Assembly: GCA_029219165.1 (NCBI GenBank)
Contig: JAQXSW010000006.1
Coordinates: 1-64,000, forward strand
Reading direction: 5' to 3'
Origin: Oscillospiraceae bacterium
GTDB taxonomy: Bacteria; Bacillota; Clostridia; Oscillospirales; Acutalibacteraceae
Length of the DNA stretch: 64,000 bases
Shown one piece after another: positions 9,519 to 17,340 of this stretch (positions are counted from its first letter, which is position 1; the number at the start of each line of letters is the position of its first letter). The notes beneath the pieces were generated by a model, which searched no databases, was not told the DNA's origin, and saw nothing but the letters and a program-made list of their open reading frames with translations. The translations under genes were made by a program, and so were the position numbers.

Positions 9519-10202
9519 TTAATCCATATTATTTGTTATATCTATTAAAATCTCTGTGAGGGTTTCCTCACAGAGATTATTCATTTCTCTGTAAGAAACT
9601 GTAGCTGAGTCATCTGCGTCATCAGATATTTTTCTAACTGACATAAAAGGTATGCCATATTTGCTACAGGTTGCCGCAATTGCTGCCGATTCCATATCAA
9701 AGGCACTTATTTGAAATTCTTCCTTGTACTCATTCTTCTTTTTAGAATCTGTTAGGAAGAAATCACCCGTACCAAGCCTACCCACTTTCATTCCGGTAAG
9801 TTTTTTTGCGGCTTCAAGAAGTTCCTTTGAAGCTTCGTGAATATATGCCCCATCCGGTTTCTTTCCTAATGGATATCCAAAAGCCCTGACATCAAAGTCG
9901 CATTCTACAAATGAATTACCGGCAACTATATCTCCTCGAACAAGACCGGAAATTGCACCTGAAAGTCCGGCACTCATTATGTAATTTGGCGAATAAGATT
10001 TTATAAGTTCAAGAGCTGCCAGTGCGGAATTCACCTTTCCAACTCCACTTTCAATTCCATAAATAATTGCATTATCCGTTTCAAGCTCAATTATATTTTG
10101 AGGTTTTTCGGAAATTAATTTTCCGCCTCTTTTATACGCATATTCTGAAAATGGCTTGAATTCCATATCATCTGCAAAGATAAATCCAAAAATTCTTTTC
10201 AC
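9519..10202 (-). CDS. mtn: 5'-methylthioadenosine/S-adenosylhomocysteine nucleosidase
   Basis: MTA/SAH nucleosidase of the PNP/UDP phosphorylase family. It cleaves adenine from MTA or SAH and so recycles SAM by-products. The 227 residues match family length. Visible features are the SAGLSGAISG loop, GTGDFFLTD, the FDMESAAIA segment with the substrate-binding Met-Glu, and the catalytic Asp region RKISDDAD. The start codon is GTG with GGAGG 8 nt upstream. The 165-nt leader upstream has strong secondary structure. A 13-bp perfect hairpin (9549-9578) lies inside the last 20 codons. Confidence 0.93.
   Translation of the reverse strand: MKRIFGFIFADDMEFKPFSEYAYKRGGKLISEKPQNIIELETDNAIIYGIESGVGKVNSALAALELIKSYSPNYIMSAGLSGAISGLVRGDIVAGNSFVECDFDVRAFGYPLGKKPDGAYIHEASKELLEAAKKLTGMKVGRLGTGDFFLTDSKKKNEYKEEFQISAFDMESAAIAATCSKYGIPFMSVRKISDDADDSATVSYREMNNLCEETLTEILIDITNNMD
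9549..9578. other. Perfect hairpin inside the 3' end of mtn
   Basis: AATCTCTGTGAGG / CCTCACAGAGATT, a 13-bp perfect stem with a 4-nt loop. On the minus strand it is followed by TTTAATAG and on the plus strand by ATTATTCATTT. It may serve as an imperfect terminator or 3'-end barrier for the convergent spoIIE and mtn transcripts. Confidence 0.55.
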
Positions 10203-10228
10203 GACTTTTTCCTCCGACTCAAAAATAA

Positions 10229-10319
10229 TGTCACGGCTACTTTTACTGTCATAAACTGTAACGAGTGAAAACTCGCAAGAAGTTTAAATTGGTGACAGTA
10301 GTCCATGAATAGCCAATTT
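10229..10319 (-). ncRNA. Candidate structured leader RNA of mtn (unclassified)
   Basis: Pairings seen in the minus-strand RNA are: GGCTA (10310-10314) with TAGCC (10235-10239); TACTGTCA (10293-10300) with TGACAGTA (10244-10251); and an inner CGAGT/ACTCG hairpin (10262-10275). A competing helix pairs AAATTGG (10313-10319) with CCAATTT (10286-10292), sharing bases with the outer stem. TGTCAC can alternatively pair with GTGACA at 10229-10234, just before a T-rich stretch. The ribosome binding site GGAGG is at 10211-10215. I cannot match it to a known riboswitch class; that it regulates mtn is inference. Confidence 0.45.
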
Positions 10320-10340
10320 CTTTTATTCTTGCTTAGTATA

Positions 10341-10364
10341 GACGGAGGGAAAATTCCCTCCGTC
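10341..10364. other. Hairpin between the U32 peptidase gene and mtn
   Basis: GACGGAGGGAA / TTCCCTCCGTC forms an 11-bp stem. On the minus strand it is followed by TATACTAAG rather than a T run, and on the plus strand by CTTTTC. It is therefore only a weak terminator candidate for the peptidase gene. Confidence 0.45.
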
Positions 10365-10368
10365 CTTT

Positions 10369-12591
10369 TCATTCTACACCTCTATAATATAGACCTCTTG
10401 TAAATTCCCCTGTTGGCTCCCTTTGAGTTTCATAATCCATCAGCACATCCGAAACTTTTTCCGCTGCCTCTACAGTAAATAAAAGGAGTTCATAGTCAAA
10501 TTTTCTAAGGTCTTTTTCCTTATCAGAAAGAATAATAGGCCTTGAATTAAGCAATTCACTTGCACCGTTTGCACAGATTATTGGGAACTTTATTCCCTTC
10601 CTGTCAGTAAGGAAGCTCTTTCCACCACAGGATTTACAACTTTGGCCGTTTTTAATAGGACAATTTCTTGTAAGCATTAGTGGAACTCTTCCGTACGCAC
10701 AAATACCCTTTGCATATCTTGAGGATATATTTATAGCCTCATCCATTGTAAGTTCTGCCGATACTATTGCAGCCTTTATTTCTGTGTGGATTAAATCAAG
10801 TGAGTATGAGTTGAAAATATTAAATGTTGGGCCTAAAACAACAGGTAAATCAATACGTTCTGATATTGCAAGACCGTCAATTGTTCCAACGTACAGAAAA
10901 GACGCACCTTTCTTTTTTAACTCCTTAATAGCTTTTACTGTGTTTCCCTTGAACCCATAAAGTGCTCTTGGGACAGAAACACCAAACGGCACACCGTGCT
11001 TTTTAATTTTTGCAACTACACCCTCTGAAATATCAGGCATTATTAAAAATTCATACTGTTCTTTCCCGAGCGATCCATTTTCTAGAAACTCAAGAGCTGA
11101 TAAAACCTGTCCATCATTCAAAAAGCTTAGAATTTTTTGGGGACGGTTCTCCGCCAAGGGGGACGGTTCTCCGCCGAGGGGGACGGTTCTCTGCCAAGGG
11201 GGACGGTTCTCCGTTGCCGAGAACCGTCCCCAATTGTTGAGAACCGTCCCCAGTTGTTGAGAACCGTCCCCGGTTACTGAGAACCGTCCCCACTCGTTAA
11301 TTTCCCCACACGACTTTTTATAATTCATTGTAAGCTTTTTTTCAAGTTCTAACAAAACCAGTCTTCTAATATTGTTTATTTCAGAAAGCGGAATATTGAT
11401 ATTTTCATCAATATCAATATCTGTCATTTTAACTTCAAATGGAGTACCGCCCGTCTTCTTTAATTGAGCACGAATAGACGAAACCTCTGTAGCATGAGTT
11501 TTTGCTTTCTGAACTTTATAATCCGACGTTACAAACACGCGCGTCTTTCCCGTTGACGCAGATGCCATAAGTGGCTTTCCAATTTGCGCAGTTAAACTCA
11601 CGCTAATTGGAATTATAGCTTGCTCCTTTTCATACAGTTTTGAAAGACGCTTCAAAACCGGCTCCGCCGACGTAACATCGTCCTTTACACGGGTTCCAAA
11701 CATGTTTCTTCCAAGTTCATTTTTAAAGTATCCGTCGGTAAAACCGGACCTTGAAAAGACAGCCTTCAAGTCACTGTAAAGTTCTTCTGCTTTACAGTGA
11801 TCTTTAAACTGATTATCCGTATCCAAAGCCATTTTACAGGCGGATACTGCTGCAGCCACATACTCGGGTCTTTTCATTCGGCCTTCTATTTTAAATGAAA
11901 CAATTCCAAGCTTTTTTAACTTTGGAAGATGTTCAATAAGACTCAAGTCTTTAAGGCTCAAATCATAACCTGTTCCTCCGGGAGCAGAAAACGGCAATCT
12001 ACAAGGTTGAGCACAAAGACCCCTATTTCCACTTCTGCCACCAAGCATACTTGAAAGATAACATTGACCGGAAACACACATACAGTGTGCTCCATGTATA
12101 AACATTTCAAGTTCCATATTTGTGCTTTCTTTAATTTCTTTTATTTCAGAAAAAGAAAGTTCTCTTGGAAGAACTGCACGAACAAATCCTAAATTCTCTA
12201 AAAATTTGAAACCTTCCGGTGTGTGGACCGCCATTTGCGTAGAAGCATGCAGAGGCATTTCCGGAGCCAATTCTTTTACAAGGCTAACAAGCCCTAAATC
12301 CTGAATAATAAAAGCGTCTACACCAAAGGTGCAGGCGCTCTTTATCAGTTCATAGGCGTCAGCAATTTCAGTGTCCTTTACGAGAGTATTTAGGGCAAGA
12401 TAAACCTTAACCCCTCTGACATGACAGTACTCGGTTACATCCTTTAAATCTGCCACAGAAAAATTCTCTGCATTTCTTCTTGCATTAAAGGTCCCCACAC
12501 CAAGGTATACTGCATTTGCTCCCGTGCGTACAGCCGCAACAAGTTGCTCACGGCTTCCCGCAGGCGCTAAAATTTCAACGTCATTTATCAT
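10369..12591 (-). CDS. U32 family peptidase (collagenase-like), interrupted in frame by a repeat array
   Basis: Peptidase U32 family protein, 740 residues. The N-terminal catalytic-type domain (about 1-320) shows APAGSREQLVAAVRTGANAVYLG and the Cys-rich family signature (GAHCMCVSGQCYLSS, then NRGLCAQPCRLPF). A C-terminal DUF3656-like part ends with CPIKNGQSCKSCGG. Members act in tRNA/RNA modification or as proteases; the precise function of this subgroup is uncertain. Residues about 434-485 are encoded by a 153-bp inverted repeat array (11139-11291) and read as low-complexity Gly/Arg/Pro-rich sequence unlike the rest, with no stop codon. The ATG has only a weak upstream GGAA. zapA lies just upstream, the usual clostridial neighbour. 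Confidence 0.85.
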   Translation of the reverse strand: MINDVEILAPAGSREQLVAAVRTGANAVYLGVGTFNARRNAENFSVADLKDVTEYCHVRGVKVYLALNTLVKDTEIADAYELIKSACTFGVDAFIIQDLGLVSLVKELAPEMPLHASTQMAVHTPEGFKFLENLGFVRAVLPRELSFSEIKEIKESTNMELEMFIHGAHCMCVSGQCYLSSMLGGRSGNRGLCAQPCRLPFSAPGGTGYDLSLKDLSLIEHLPKLKKLGIVSFKIEGRMKRPEYVAAAVSACKMALDTDNQFKDHCKAEELYSDLKAVFSRSGFTDGYFKNELGRNMFGTRVKDDVTSAEPVLKRLSKLYEKEQAIIPISVSLTAQIGKPLMASASTGKTRVFVTSDYKVQKAKTHATEVSSIRAQLKKTGGTPFEVKMTDIDIDENINIPLSEINNIRRLVLLELEKKLTMNYKKSCGEINEWGRFSVTGDGSQQLGTVLNNWGRFSATENRPPWQRTVPLGGEPSPLAENRPQKILSFLNDGQVLSALEFLENGSLGKEQYEFLIMPDISEGVVAKIKKHGVPFGVSVPRALYGFKGNTVKAIKELKKKGASFLYVGTIDGLAISERIDLPVVLGPTFNIFNSYSLDLIHTEIKAAIVSAELTMDEAINISSRYAKGICAYGRVPLMLTRNCPIKNGQSCKSCGGKSFLTDRKGIKFPIICANGASELLNSRPIILSDKEKDLRKFDYELLLFTVEAAEKVSDVLMDYETQREPTGEFTRGLYYRGVE
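11139..11291. repeat. REP-like array: four direct and four inverted 13-bp repeats, period 20 bp
   Basis: GGGGACGGTTCTC begins at 11139, 11159, 11179 and 11199. Its reverse complement GAGAACCGTCCCC begins at 11219, 11239, 11259 and 11279. Every unit starts exactly 20 bp after the last, with variable 7-bp spacers. The array is a large palindrome centred near 11215 and lies entirely within the coding frame of the U32 peptidase. Similar GGGGACGGTTCT elements are known near RAYT/IS200-like transposases in other bacteria; no transposase is seen here. Confidence 0.93.
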
Positions 12592-12610
12592 ATGTCAATT
12601 CCTATTTTTA

Positions 12611-12970
12611 TTAGAATGAAGTCATACCCGAGCCCTTACCACGAAGCGCCTGGATTTCTTTATTAAGACGTTCAACGTCACGTCTTGCAACTTCAGCCTC
12701 CATTTTATAACGAGCTGAGTCCTCAAGATATTCTTTAATCTGGCTACGAAGATTATCTGCTGTATCAGATGACTTCTTAGCAATATCGGCATACTCCAAA
12801 GAGCAAAGAATTGCAGCTTGAGTAATTGAAAGACGGCTATTTTCATGAACAATTTTTGTAAGGCGTTCATCAAGCTCATTACCTATTTCCATTACATACT
12901 TTGGATCATCATCTGTTGAAATGAAGTAGTCATTTCCACAAATGCTAAGTTTTACTTTGTTCTTTTCCAT
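12611..12970 (-). CDS. zapA: Cell division protein ZapA
   Basis: A 119-residue ZapA-family protein. ZapA binds and bundles FtsZ at the Z-ring. The N-terminal globular part (KVKLSICGNDYFISTDDDPKYVMEIGNELDERL) matches the family, followed by the ILCSLEYAD helix and a C-terminal coiled coil from about residue 70 (RSQIKEYLEDSARYKMEAEVARRDVERLNKEIQAL). A promoter with an extended -10 lies upstream. It probably forms a transcription unit with the downstream U32 peptidase, which starts 19 nt after its stop. Confidence 0.93.
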   Translation of the reverse strand: MEKNKVKLSICGNDYFISTDDDPKYVMEIGNELDERLTKIVHENSRLSITQAAILCSLEYADIAKKSSDTADNLRSQIKEYLEDSARYKMEAEVARRDVERLNKEIQALRGKGSGMTSF

Positions 12971-13004
12971 ATTAACCCCACCAAAAATTCATTTTATAGT
13001 AAGT

Positions 13005-13010
13005 ATTATA
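13005..13010 (-). promoter_or_regulatory. zapA promoter, extended -10
   Basis: On the minus strand TGGTATAAT gives a perfect -10 box with an extended TGn element. The -35 match (GTTATA at 17 bp) is weak. Confidence 0.6.
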
Positions 13011-13063
13011 CCAATAGACATAAAGAGTATAACATAATAAATTCCTTAAATAAAGACAAAAAG

Positions 13064-13103
13064 CAAAAAAATAAGGGATCAGGTTGTTTTACAACCTAAT
13101 CCC
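13064..13103 (-). terminator. Terminator after nhaC
   Basis: On the minus strand GGGATTAGGTTG pairs with CAACCTGATCCC (one mismatch), followed by TTATTTTTTT. Confidence 0.88.
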
Positions 13104-13117
13104 TCTTACTTAAATTT

Positions 13118-14776
13118 TTATTTGGTAGTTTCAACTTTTTTCTCAGAAGCAGGCTTTTTTCCTATAACCATTTTTATAACAACAAGTGTTCCTATCATAA
13201 GAACAAAAGCTATTGCAAGTGAAATTATTGCATTCTTTACAAAGCCGGCAATAATAAAGCTTACAAATGAAACAGCAGCAACAGTCATTGCATAAGGTAT
13301 TTGTGTGCTTACGTGGTTGATATGATTACACTGAGCACCTGCAGATGACATGATTGTTGTATCTGAAATTGGTGAGCAGTGGTCACCGCAAACAGCACCT
13401 GCAAGACAAGCTGAAATGCTAATTGTACCAAGAATAGAACCAACCGGGAAAATAGCTGTAACAATTGGAATAAGAATACCAAATGTACCCCATGATGTAC
13501 CTGTTGCGAATGCAAGAAGAGCAGCAATAACAAATATAACTGCCGGAAGAAGAGACTGAAGGCCGCCTGCTGCACCTTCAACAATACCGGCAACGAACTC
13601 ACGTGCTTCCAACATACTTGTCATATTCTTAAGAGATGTTGCAAGAGTAAGTATTAAAATTGCAGGTACCATTGCAACAAATCCCTGCGGTACACATTCC
13701 ATAGCCTCTTTAAAAGTTACAACTCTACGTGCAACTAAATAAATAATTGTAAATACAAGTGTTACAATTGCTGCCCATGGAAGACCAATTGTTGCATCTG
13801 TGTTTGAGAATGCATCTACAAATCCCATATCAGCCATTCTTTCAGCCGGAGTAAATACCCAATCATCTCCAACCATGCACTGACCAACATAAACAAGTGA
13901 GAAAATGCTTGTAGCAATAAGAACTACAATAGGAAGAATAAGGTCAATAACCTTACCTTTTGTTGATGGCTCAACTTCCTGCTCACCTTCAAATGCACCT
14001 GTTGTAAAGAGATCCCCGTTTTCTTTTGCATTCATTTCATGCATTGCCATTGAACCGTAGTCAAATCCCATAATTGAAATTGCAACAACAAATACAAGAG
14101 TTAAAAGTGAATAGAAGTTAAATGGAATTGCAGAAATAAAGAGTTGAAGTCCTTGACCGTCCTCTGCATATCCTGAAACGGCTGCAGCCCATGAAGAAAT
14201 AGGTGCAATCATACAGATTGGAGCAGCTGTTGCATCAATAAGATAAGCAAGTTTTGCTCTTGAAATATTATGAGAATCTGTTACAGGACGCATTACTGAA
14301 CCAACTGTTAAGCAATTGAAATAGTCGTCAATGAAAATAAGTACACCAAGAGCAAATGTTGCGATCATTGCACCGGCACGAGTCTTAATATGAGTCCTTG
14401 CCCAATTTCCGAAAGCAGCTGAACCGCCGGCCTTATTAACTAATGCAACAATTATGCCAAGAATAACAAGGAATGCAAAAATTCCTGCGTTCCCGGATAC
14501 AGCACTTGTTACACCTTCAACAGTAATAAGATTTACTGCATTAATTGGGTTAAAGTGTGCTGAAAGAAGTCCACCTACAACAACGCCTATAAAAAGAGAG
14601 GAGTAAGCTTCTTTTGTTACAAGGGCAAGTCCAATTGCAATTACCGGAGGAAGAAGTGCCCAAAGTGTTCCACCGGCATTCATTATACTACCGGTAAAGC
14701 AGCAGCCGATTATGAAAAGAATCATAAAAGCGACAGCGCCAATGGCAGTACCAGAAATTTTTCTTTTGGTTTCCAT
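13118..14776 (-). CDS. nhaC: NhaC-family Na+/H+ antiporter-like transporter, probably lysine-linked
   Basis: Polytopic membrane protein of 552 residues with about 12-14 hydrophobic segments. It belongs to the NhaC / Na+:H+ antiporter superfamily, with conserved segments FIDDYFNCLTVGSVMRPVTD and GDHCSPISDTTIMSSAGA. Because a lysine riboswitch with an intrinsic terminator sits directly upstream, the substrate is probably lysine or the transporter is part of the lysine regulon. NhaC-like proteins under L-box control have been described as candidate lysine transporters (LysW). The start ATG follows AAGGGGA. A terminator lies downstream, so the gene is monocistronic. The family is confident; the substrate is inferred from the riboswitch. 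Confidence 0.9.
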   Translation of the reverse strand: METKRKISGTAIGAVAFMILFIIGCCFTGSIMNAGGTLWALLPPVIAIGLALVTKEAYSSLFIGVVVGGLLSAHFNPINAVNLITVEGVTSAVSGNAGIFAFLVILGIIVALVNKAGGSAAFGNWARTHIKTRAGAMIATFALGVLIFIDDYFNCLTVGSVMRPVTDSHNISRAKLAYLIDATAAPICMIAPISSWAAAVSGYAEDGQGLQLFISAIPFNFYSLLTLVFVVAISIMGFDYGSMAMHEMNAKENGDLFTTGAFEGEQEVEPSTKGKVIDLILPIVVLIATSIFSLVYVGQCMVGDDWVFTPAERMADMGFVDAFSNTDATIGLPWAAIVTLVFTIIYLVARRVVTFKEAMECVPQGFVAMVPAILILTLATSLKNMTSMLEAREFVAGIVEGAAGGLQSLLPAVIFVIAALLAFATGTSWGTFGILIPIVTAIFPVGSILGTISISACLAGAVCGDHCSPISDTTIMSSAGAQCNHINHVSTQIPYAMTVAAVSFVSFIIAGFVKNAIISLAIAFVLMIGTLVVIKMVIGKKPASEKKVETTK

Positions 14777-14801
14777 TTTAAAATCCCCTTATTTTTATTA
14801 T

Positions 14802-14837
14802 AAAAATTAAAAATGGCCGTGACACCATCACGACCAT
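14802..14837 (-). terminator. Riboswitch expression platform terminator upstream of nhaC
   Basis: On the minus strand ATGGTCGTGA pairs with TCACGGCCAT, followed by TTTTAATTTTT, between the lysine aptamer and the nhaC ribosome binding site. Its position makes it the likely regulated attenuator. Confidence 0.88.
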
Positions 14838-14857
14838 TGATTATCTTTATTCAACAG

Positions 14858-15024
14858 TTATGACAGCTCTCCACAAAAAGTGGCAGTTAATTGCATATTC
14901 TGCAATTACCCAGCAACAAAACCCAAGCAAAGATTTTGCACTTCGGCGATTCATCCTTTCACGGTTTACCTGTTGCTTCAGTTGCAAACCGTTACTAATA
15001 TTAACCGCGCCTCTGCATGACTCA
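14858..15024 (-). ncRNA. Lysine riboswitch (L box)
   Basis: The minus-strand RNA carries the conserved L-box elements in order: AGAGGCGCGG, AGTAACGG, GAAAGGATGAATCGCCGAAG, TTGCTGGG, ACTGCCAC and GTGGAGAGCTGTCAT. A terminator hairpin follows (14802-14837). In this class lysine binding stabilises the terminator fold and lowers expression. The controlled gene is the NhaC-type transporter. Exact ends of the P1 helix are approximate. Confidence 0.93.
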
Positions 15025-15042
15025 TTTTAATTTTACTCAAAA

Positions 15043-15071
15043 ATTTTAACACATAATTCTTCATTATTCAA
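15043..15071 (-). promoter_or_regulatory. Promoter of the lysine riboswitch-nhaC transcript
   Basis: On the minus strand TTGAAT (15066-15071), a 17-bp spacer and TAAAAT (15043-15048) preceded by TGT, an extended -10. It lies about 20 bp upstream of the aptamer. Confidence 0.8.
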
Positions 15072-15078
15072 CATTTTA

Positions 15079-15516
15079 TTATGCCTTGCCGGTTGATCCA
15101 AATCCTCCACGGTCAGGACCTTCAAGATGCTCTACCTCGCAGAAATCAATTTGAGGTTGATTTTCCATAATTCTGAATTGACACACTCTGTCATTAATAT
15201 GAATTTCTGTATCACGTAAAGCATATGCCGGCATAAACCACTGATCATTGTCTCCTGAATATGAGGCATCAATAATTCCCATTGAATTTGTTTGAATAAT
15301 ACCAAAATTTTTAAAAGTTGAAGAACGAGGCACGACATGAGCCTCAAATCCTTCCGGAAGTTTCATGGCAACTCCAAGAGGAATGAGTTTAAACTCTCCT
15401 GCCTTCATTGTAATTTCCTCAGCAGCACGAAGGTCAATCCAATCTGACTTTCCGTCAATATATCTGAGTTTTTCAATTTTATCTGTAAAATACTTAATTT
15501 TAATTTCTTTGCTCAC
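15079..15516 (-). CDS. dut: dUTP diphosphatase (trimeric dUTPase)
   Basis: Hydrolyses dUTP to dUMP and PPi, keeping uracil out of DNA and feeding dTMP synthesis. About 145 residues, the usual trimeric dUTPase length. Family motifs are visible: SDWIDLRA (motif 1), PRSS (motif 2), [10 protein letters not shown] (motif 3, catalytic Asp), the RVCQFR segment (motif 4), and GGFGSTG at the C-terminus (motif 5). A GTG at 15528 opens a frame four codons longer, but GGGA lies almost touching it. The GTG at 15516 has GGGAG at a proper distance and is preferred. It follows the SDR gene by 17 nt and is probably co-transcribed with it. Confidence 0.93.
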   Translation of the reverse strand: MSKEIKIKYFTDKIEKLRYIDGKSDWIDLRAAEEITMKAGEFKLIPLGVAMKLPEGFEAHVVPRSSTFKNFGIIQTNSMGIIDASYSGDNDQWFMPAYALRDTEIHINDRVCQFRIMENQPQIDFCEVEHLEGPDRGGFGSTGKA

Positions 15517-15533
15517 TTTTTTCTTCACTCCCT

Positions 15534-16262
15534 TTATACAACATATCCACCGCTTACAGAAACAACCTGTCCTGTAACAAACGATGCACTATCTGACGCC
15601 AAAAAAACTGCTACATTTGCAACATCCTGTACGGTTCCTATTCGGCCAAGTGGCGTTTCCTCACAAAGTTCTTTCATAGTTTCATCTGAATGACAGGAAT
15701 TCATCTTTGTGTCAATTACACCCGGGGTAATACAATTAACTCTAATGCCGGATGGGCCAACCTCTTTTGCAAGAGCCTTTGTAAATCCTATAACGGCCGC
15801 CTTTGATGCACTGTAAACCACTTCACAGGAGGCCCCAACTTCGCCCCACATAGATGAAATATTTATTATACTTCCAAACTTATTATGAATCATACCAGGA
15901 AGCACTGCCTTCGTCACATTAAAAACACCTTTAACATTAACACCCATTATCCTGTCATATTCTTCATCTGTTACGTCAGTTAAAAGACCAATGTTTGAAA
16001 CACCGGCATTATTTACAAGAACATCTATATTGCCAAAATCATTTTTTATTTCCAATATCATTTTGTTTACTTCAGAAATATCTTGAACGTTACACTTATA
16101 TGCTTTTGCAGTTCCACCGGCATTTATTATATCATTAACTATTATTTCGGCGTCTGTTTTTGAAGTGTTATAGTTAACAGCAACAGAATAACCAAGGCTT
16201 GCAAATTTCCTTGCAATTCCTTCTCCTATTCCACCGGACGAGCCTGTAACTAAAGCTACCAT
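15534..16262 (-). CDS. SDR-family oxidoreductase (FabG/YmfI-like)
   Basis: Short-chain dehydrogenase/reductase of 242 residues with the NAD(P)-binding [10 protein letters not shown] motif at the N-terminus, NNAG, a catalytic Ser in NISSMWG, and YSASK. The [34 protein letters not shown] stretch resembles the clostridial group annotated as elongation factor P 5-aminopentanone reductase (YmfI). A 3-oxoacyl-ACP reductase role is the alternative, but no other fatty-acid genes are nearby. GAAGGTG precedes the ATG. Confidence 0.87.
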   Translation of the reverse strand: MVALVTGSSGGIGEGIARKFASLGYSVAVNYNTSKTDAEIIVNDIINAGGTAKAYKCNVQDISEVNKMILEIKNDFGNIDVLVNNAGVSNIGLLTDVTDEEYDRIMGVNVKGVFNVTKAVLPGMIHNKFGSIINISSMWGEVGASCEVVYSASKAAVIGFTKALAKEVGPSGIRVNCITPGVIDTKMNSCHSDETMKELCEETPLGRIGTVQDVANVAVFLASDSASFVTGQVVSVSGGYVV

Positions 16263-16318
16263 ATATACACCTTCTAAATTAAAAGCACCCCGACTGTGCG
16301 AGGTGCAATTATTAATTA

Positions 16319-17080
16319 TTACTGCTCAGACATTGTATTACCTGAAGTTGACTCTGTATTATTTTCCGTTACTACAGCAGTCTTTTCGTCAAGATCTGCA
16401 AGTGTGTATGTGTTAAGTACATCAAAGATACTGGCAGATGATGCATAAATTTTTACAGAAACAACCGAGCCCTGCTTACCTGTTGCATCTATATTTGTCA
16501 TATAACAAAGATTTTTATTTTCATCAAAGAGGAAGCGGTATTTGAGCTGAGTAAGTGGATTATAGTAGTCCTCATACTGATATGATATATCATTATATGA
16601 AACTTTTCCTGACTCAGCAAATGTTGAGCTTGCAAGGAAAGAAAAGTCGCTTGCTGATGCTGTAGCCTCAACTTCTGAAATACCATATTTTTGAATATCC
16701 TGCTCAGAAAGTTTTGCATAAACTTTTTCAGAAGCAAAAGCAATATACTTTTGACCATCCTTTACAATGTATGACATAGGAGTTCCGTTTACAGTATATG
16801 TAATAAGTAGGTTCTGTCCGTACTTAGCATAGGTGATTGGAGTGTCGTTTTGATTTTCACTCTTTGCCTCATACATGTAGTTTCCTGAAGCTATTGTTGT
16901 CATAGGTCCTTCTAAAAGATGTCCCTTAAATTCAGCAAGATTTGTATTTTGCTTTTGTGAGCCCTGTGTTGTCTGTCCTGAAGGATTTCCGTTGTCAATT
17001 GTTGGAGAGTCCTCCTTACTGCAAGCACAAAGAGCAAAAACCATAATTAAAGCTAAAATAAGTGATACATATTTTTTCAT
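16319..17080 (-). CDS. Predicted lipoprotein of unknown function
   Basis: I do not recognise the family. The 253 residues begin with a lipoprotein signal peptide (MKKYVSLILALIMVFALCAC), with a lipobox ending at the Cys near residue 20. A low-complexity Gly/Gln/Asn/Ser linker follows to about residue 45. The rest looks like a compact beta-rich domain (for example NYMYEAKSENQNDTPITYAKYG and ISYQYEDYYNPLTQLKYRFLFDENKNL), reminiscent of LolA/LppX-like folds, but that is speculative. The tail is Thr/Ser/Asn-rich. It is likely anchored on the outer face of the membrane. A good sigma-A promoter lies upstream, so it is probably transcribed on its own. Confidence 0.75.
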   Translation of the reverse strand: MKKYVSLILALIMVFALCACSKEDSPTIDNGNPSGQTTQGSQKQNTNLAEFKGHLLEGPMTTIASGNYMYEAKSENQNDTPITYAKYGQNLLITYTVNGTPMSYIVKDGQKYIAFASEKVYAKLSEQDIQKYGISEVEATASASDFSFLASSTFAESGKVSYNDISYQYEDYYNPLTQLKYRFLFDENKNLCYMTNIDATGKQGSVVSVKIYASSASIFDVLNTYTLADLDEKTAVVTENNTESTSGNTMSEQ

Positions 17081-17129
17081 AATTTATCCCTCTAAATTAA
17101 ATATTTTACTTATAAATATTGCGTATGTA

Positions 17130-17158
17130 ATGTTACCATAGACACGTTTTAAAGTCAA
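17130..17158 (-). promoter_or_regulatory. Lipoprotein gene promoter
   Basis: On the minus strand TTGACT (17153-17158), a 17-bp spacer and TAACAT (17130-17135), 50 bp upstream of the ATG. Confidence 0.78.
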
Positions 17159-17215
17159 TTAACTTTAGCCCCTATAAAAATTAATATTGTATTACTTTTT
17201 TATTATGCTTTTGTA

Positions 17216-17244
17216 TTGCAAGAAAACACAAAAAGGAGTATTAT
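17216..17244 (+). promoter_or_regulatory. tRNA-Thr promoter
   Basis: TTGCAA (17216-17221), a 17-bp spacer and TATTAT (17239-17244), ending 11 bp before the mature tRNA 5' end. Confidence 0.78.
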
Positions 17245-17255
17245 TTAAATCACAT

Positions 17256-17331
17256 GCTGGTGTGGCACAGTTGGTAGCGCAACTGATTCGTAATCAGTAG
17301 GTCAGCGGTTCGATCCCGCTCTCCAGCACCA
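17256..17331 (+). tRNA. tRNA-Thr (anticodon CGT)
   Basis: A 76-nt cloverleaf with CCA encoded. The anticodon arm ACTGA-TTCGTAA-TCAGT gives CGT, which reads ACG (Thr). The T arm AGCGG-TTCGATC-CCGCT is perfect. Two non-Watson-Crick positions are visible: T6 opposite T67 in the acceptor stem and A12 opposite C23 in the D stem. A matched promoter and terminator flank it, so it looks like a functional single-gene unit. Confidence 0.95.
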
Positions 17332-17340
17332 CAAACAAAA

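Noticed and set aside
10341-10364. Strong intrinsic terminator between the U32 gene and mtn
   Set aside because: The stem is good but there is no T run on the minus strand, so it is listed only as a weak hairpin.
11139-11291. CRISPR array
   Set aside because: Units are 13 bp with 7-bp gaps, half are inverted, and the block lies inside a coding frame. There are no cas genes.
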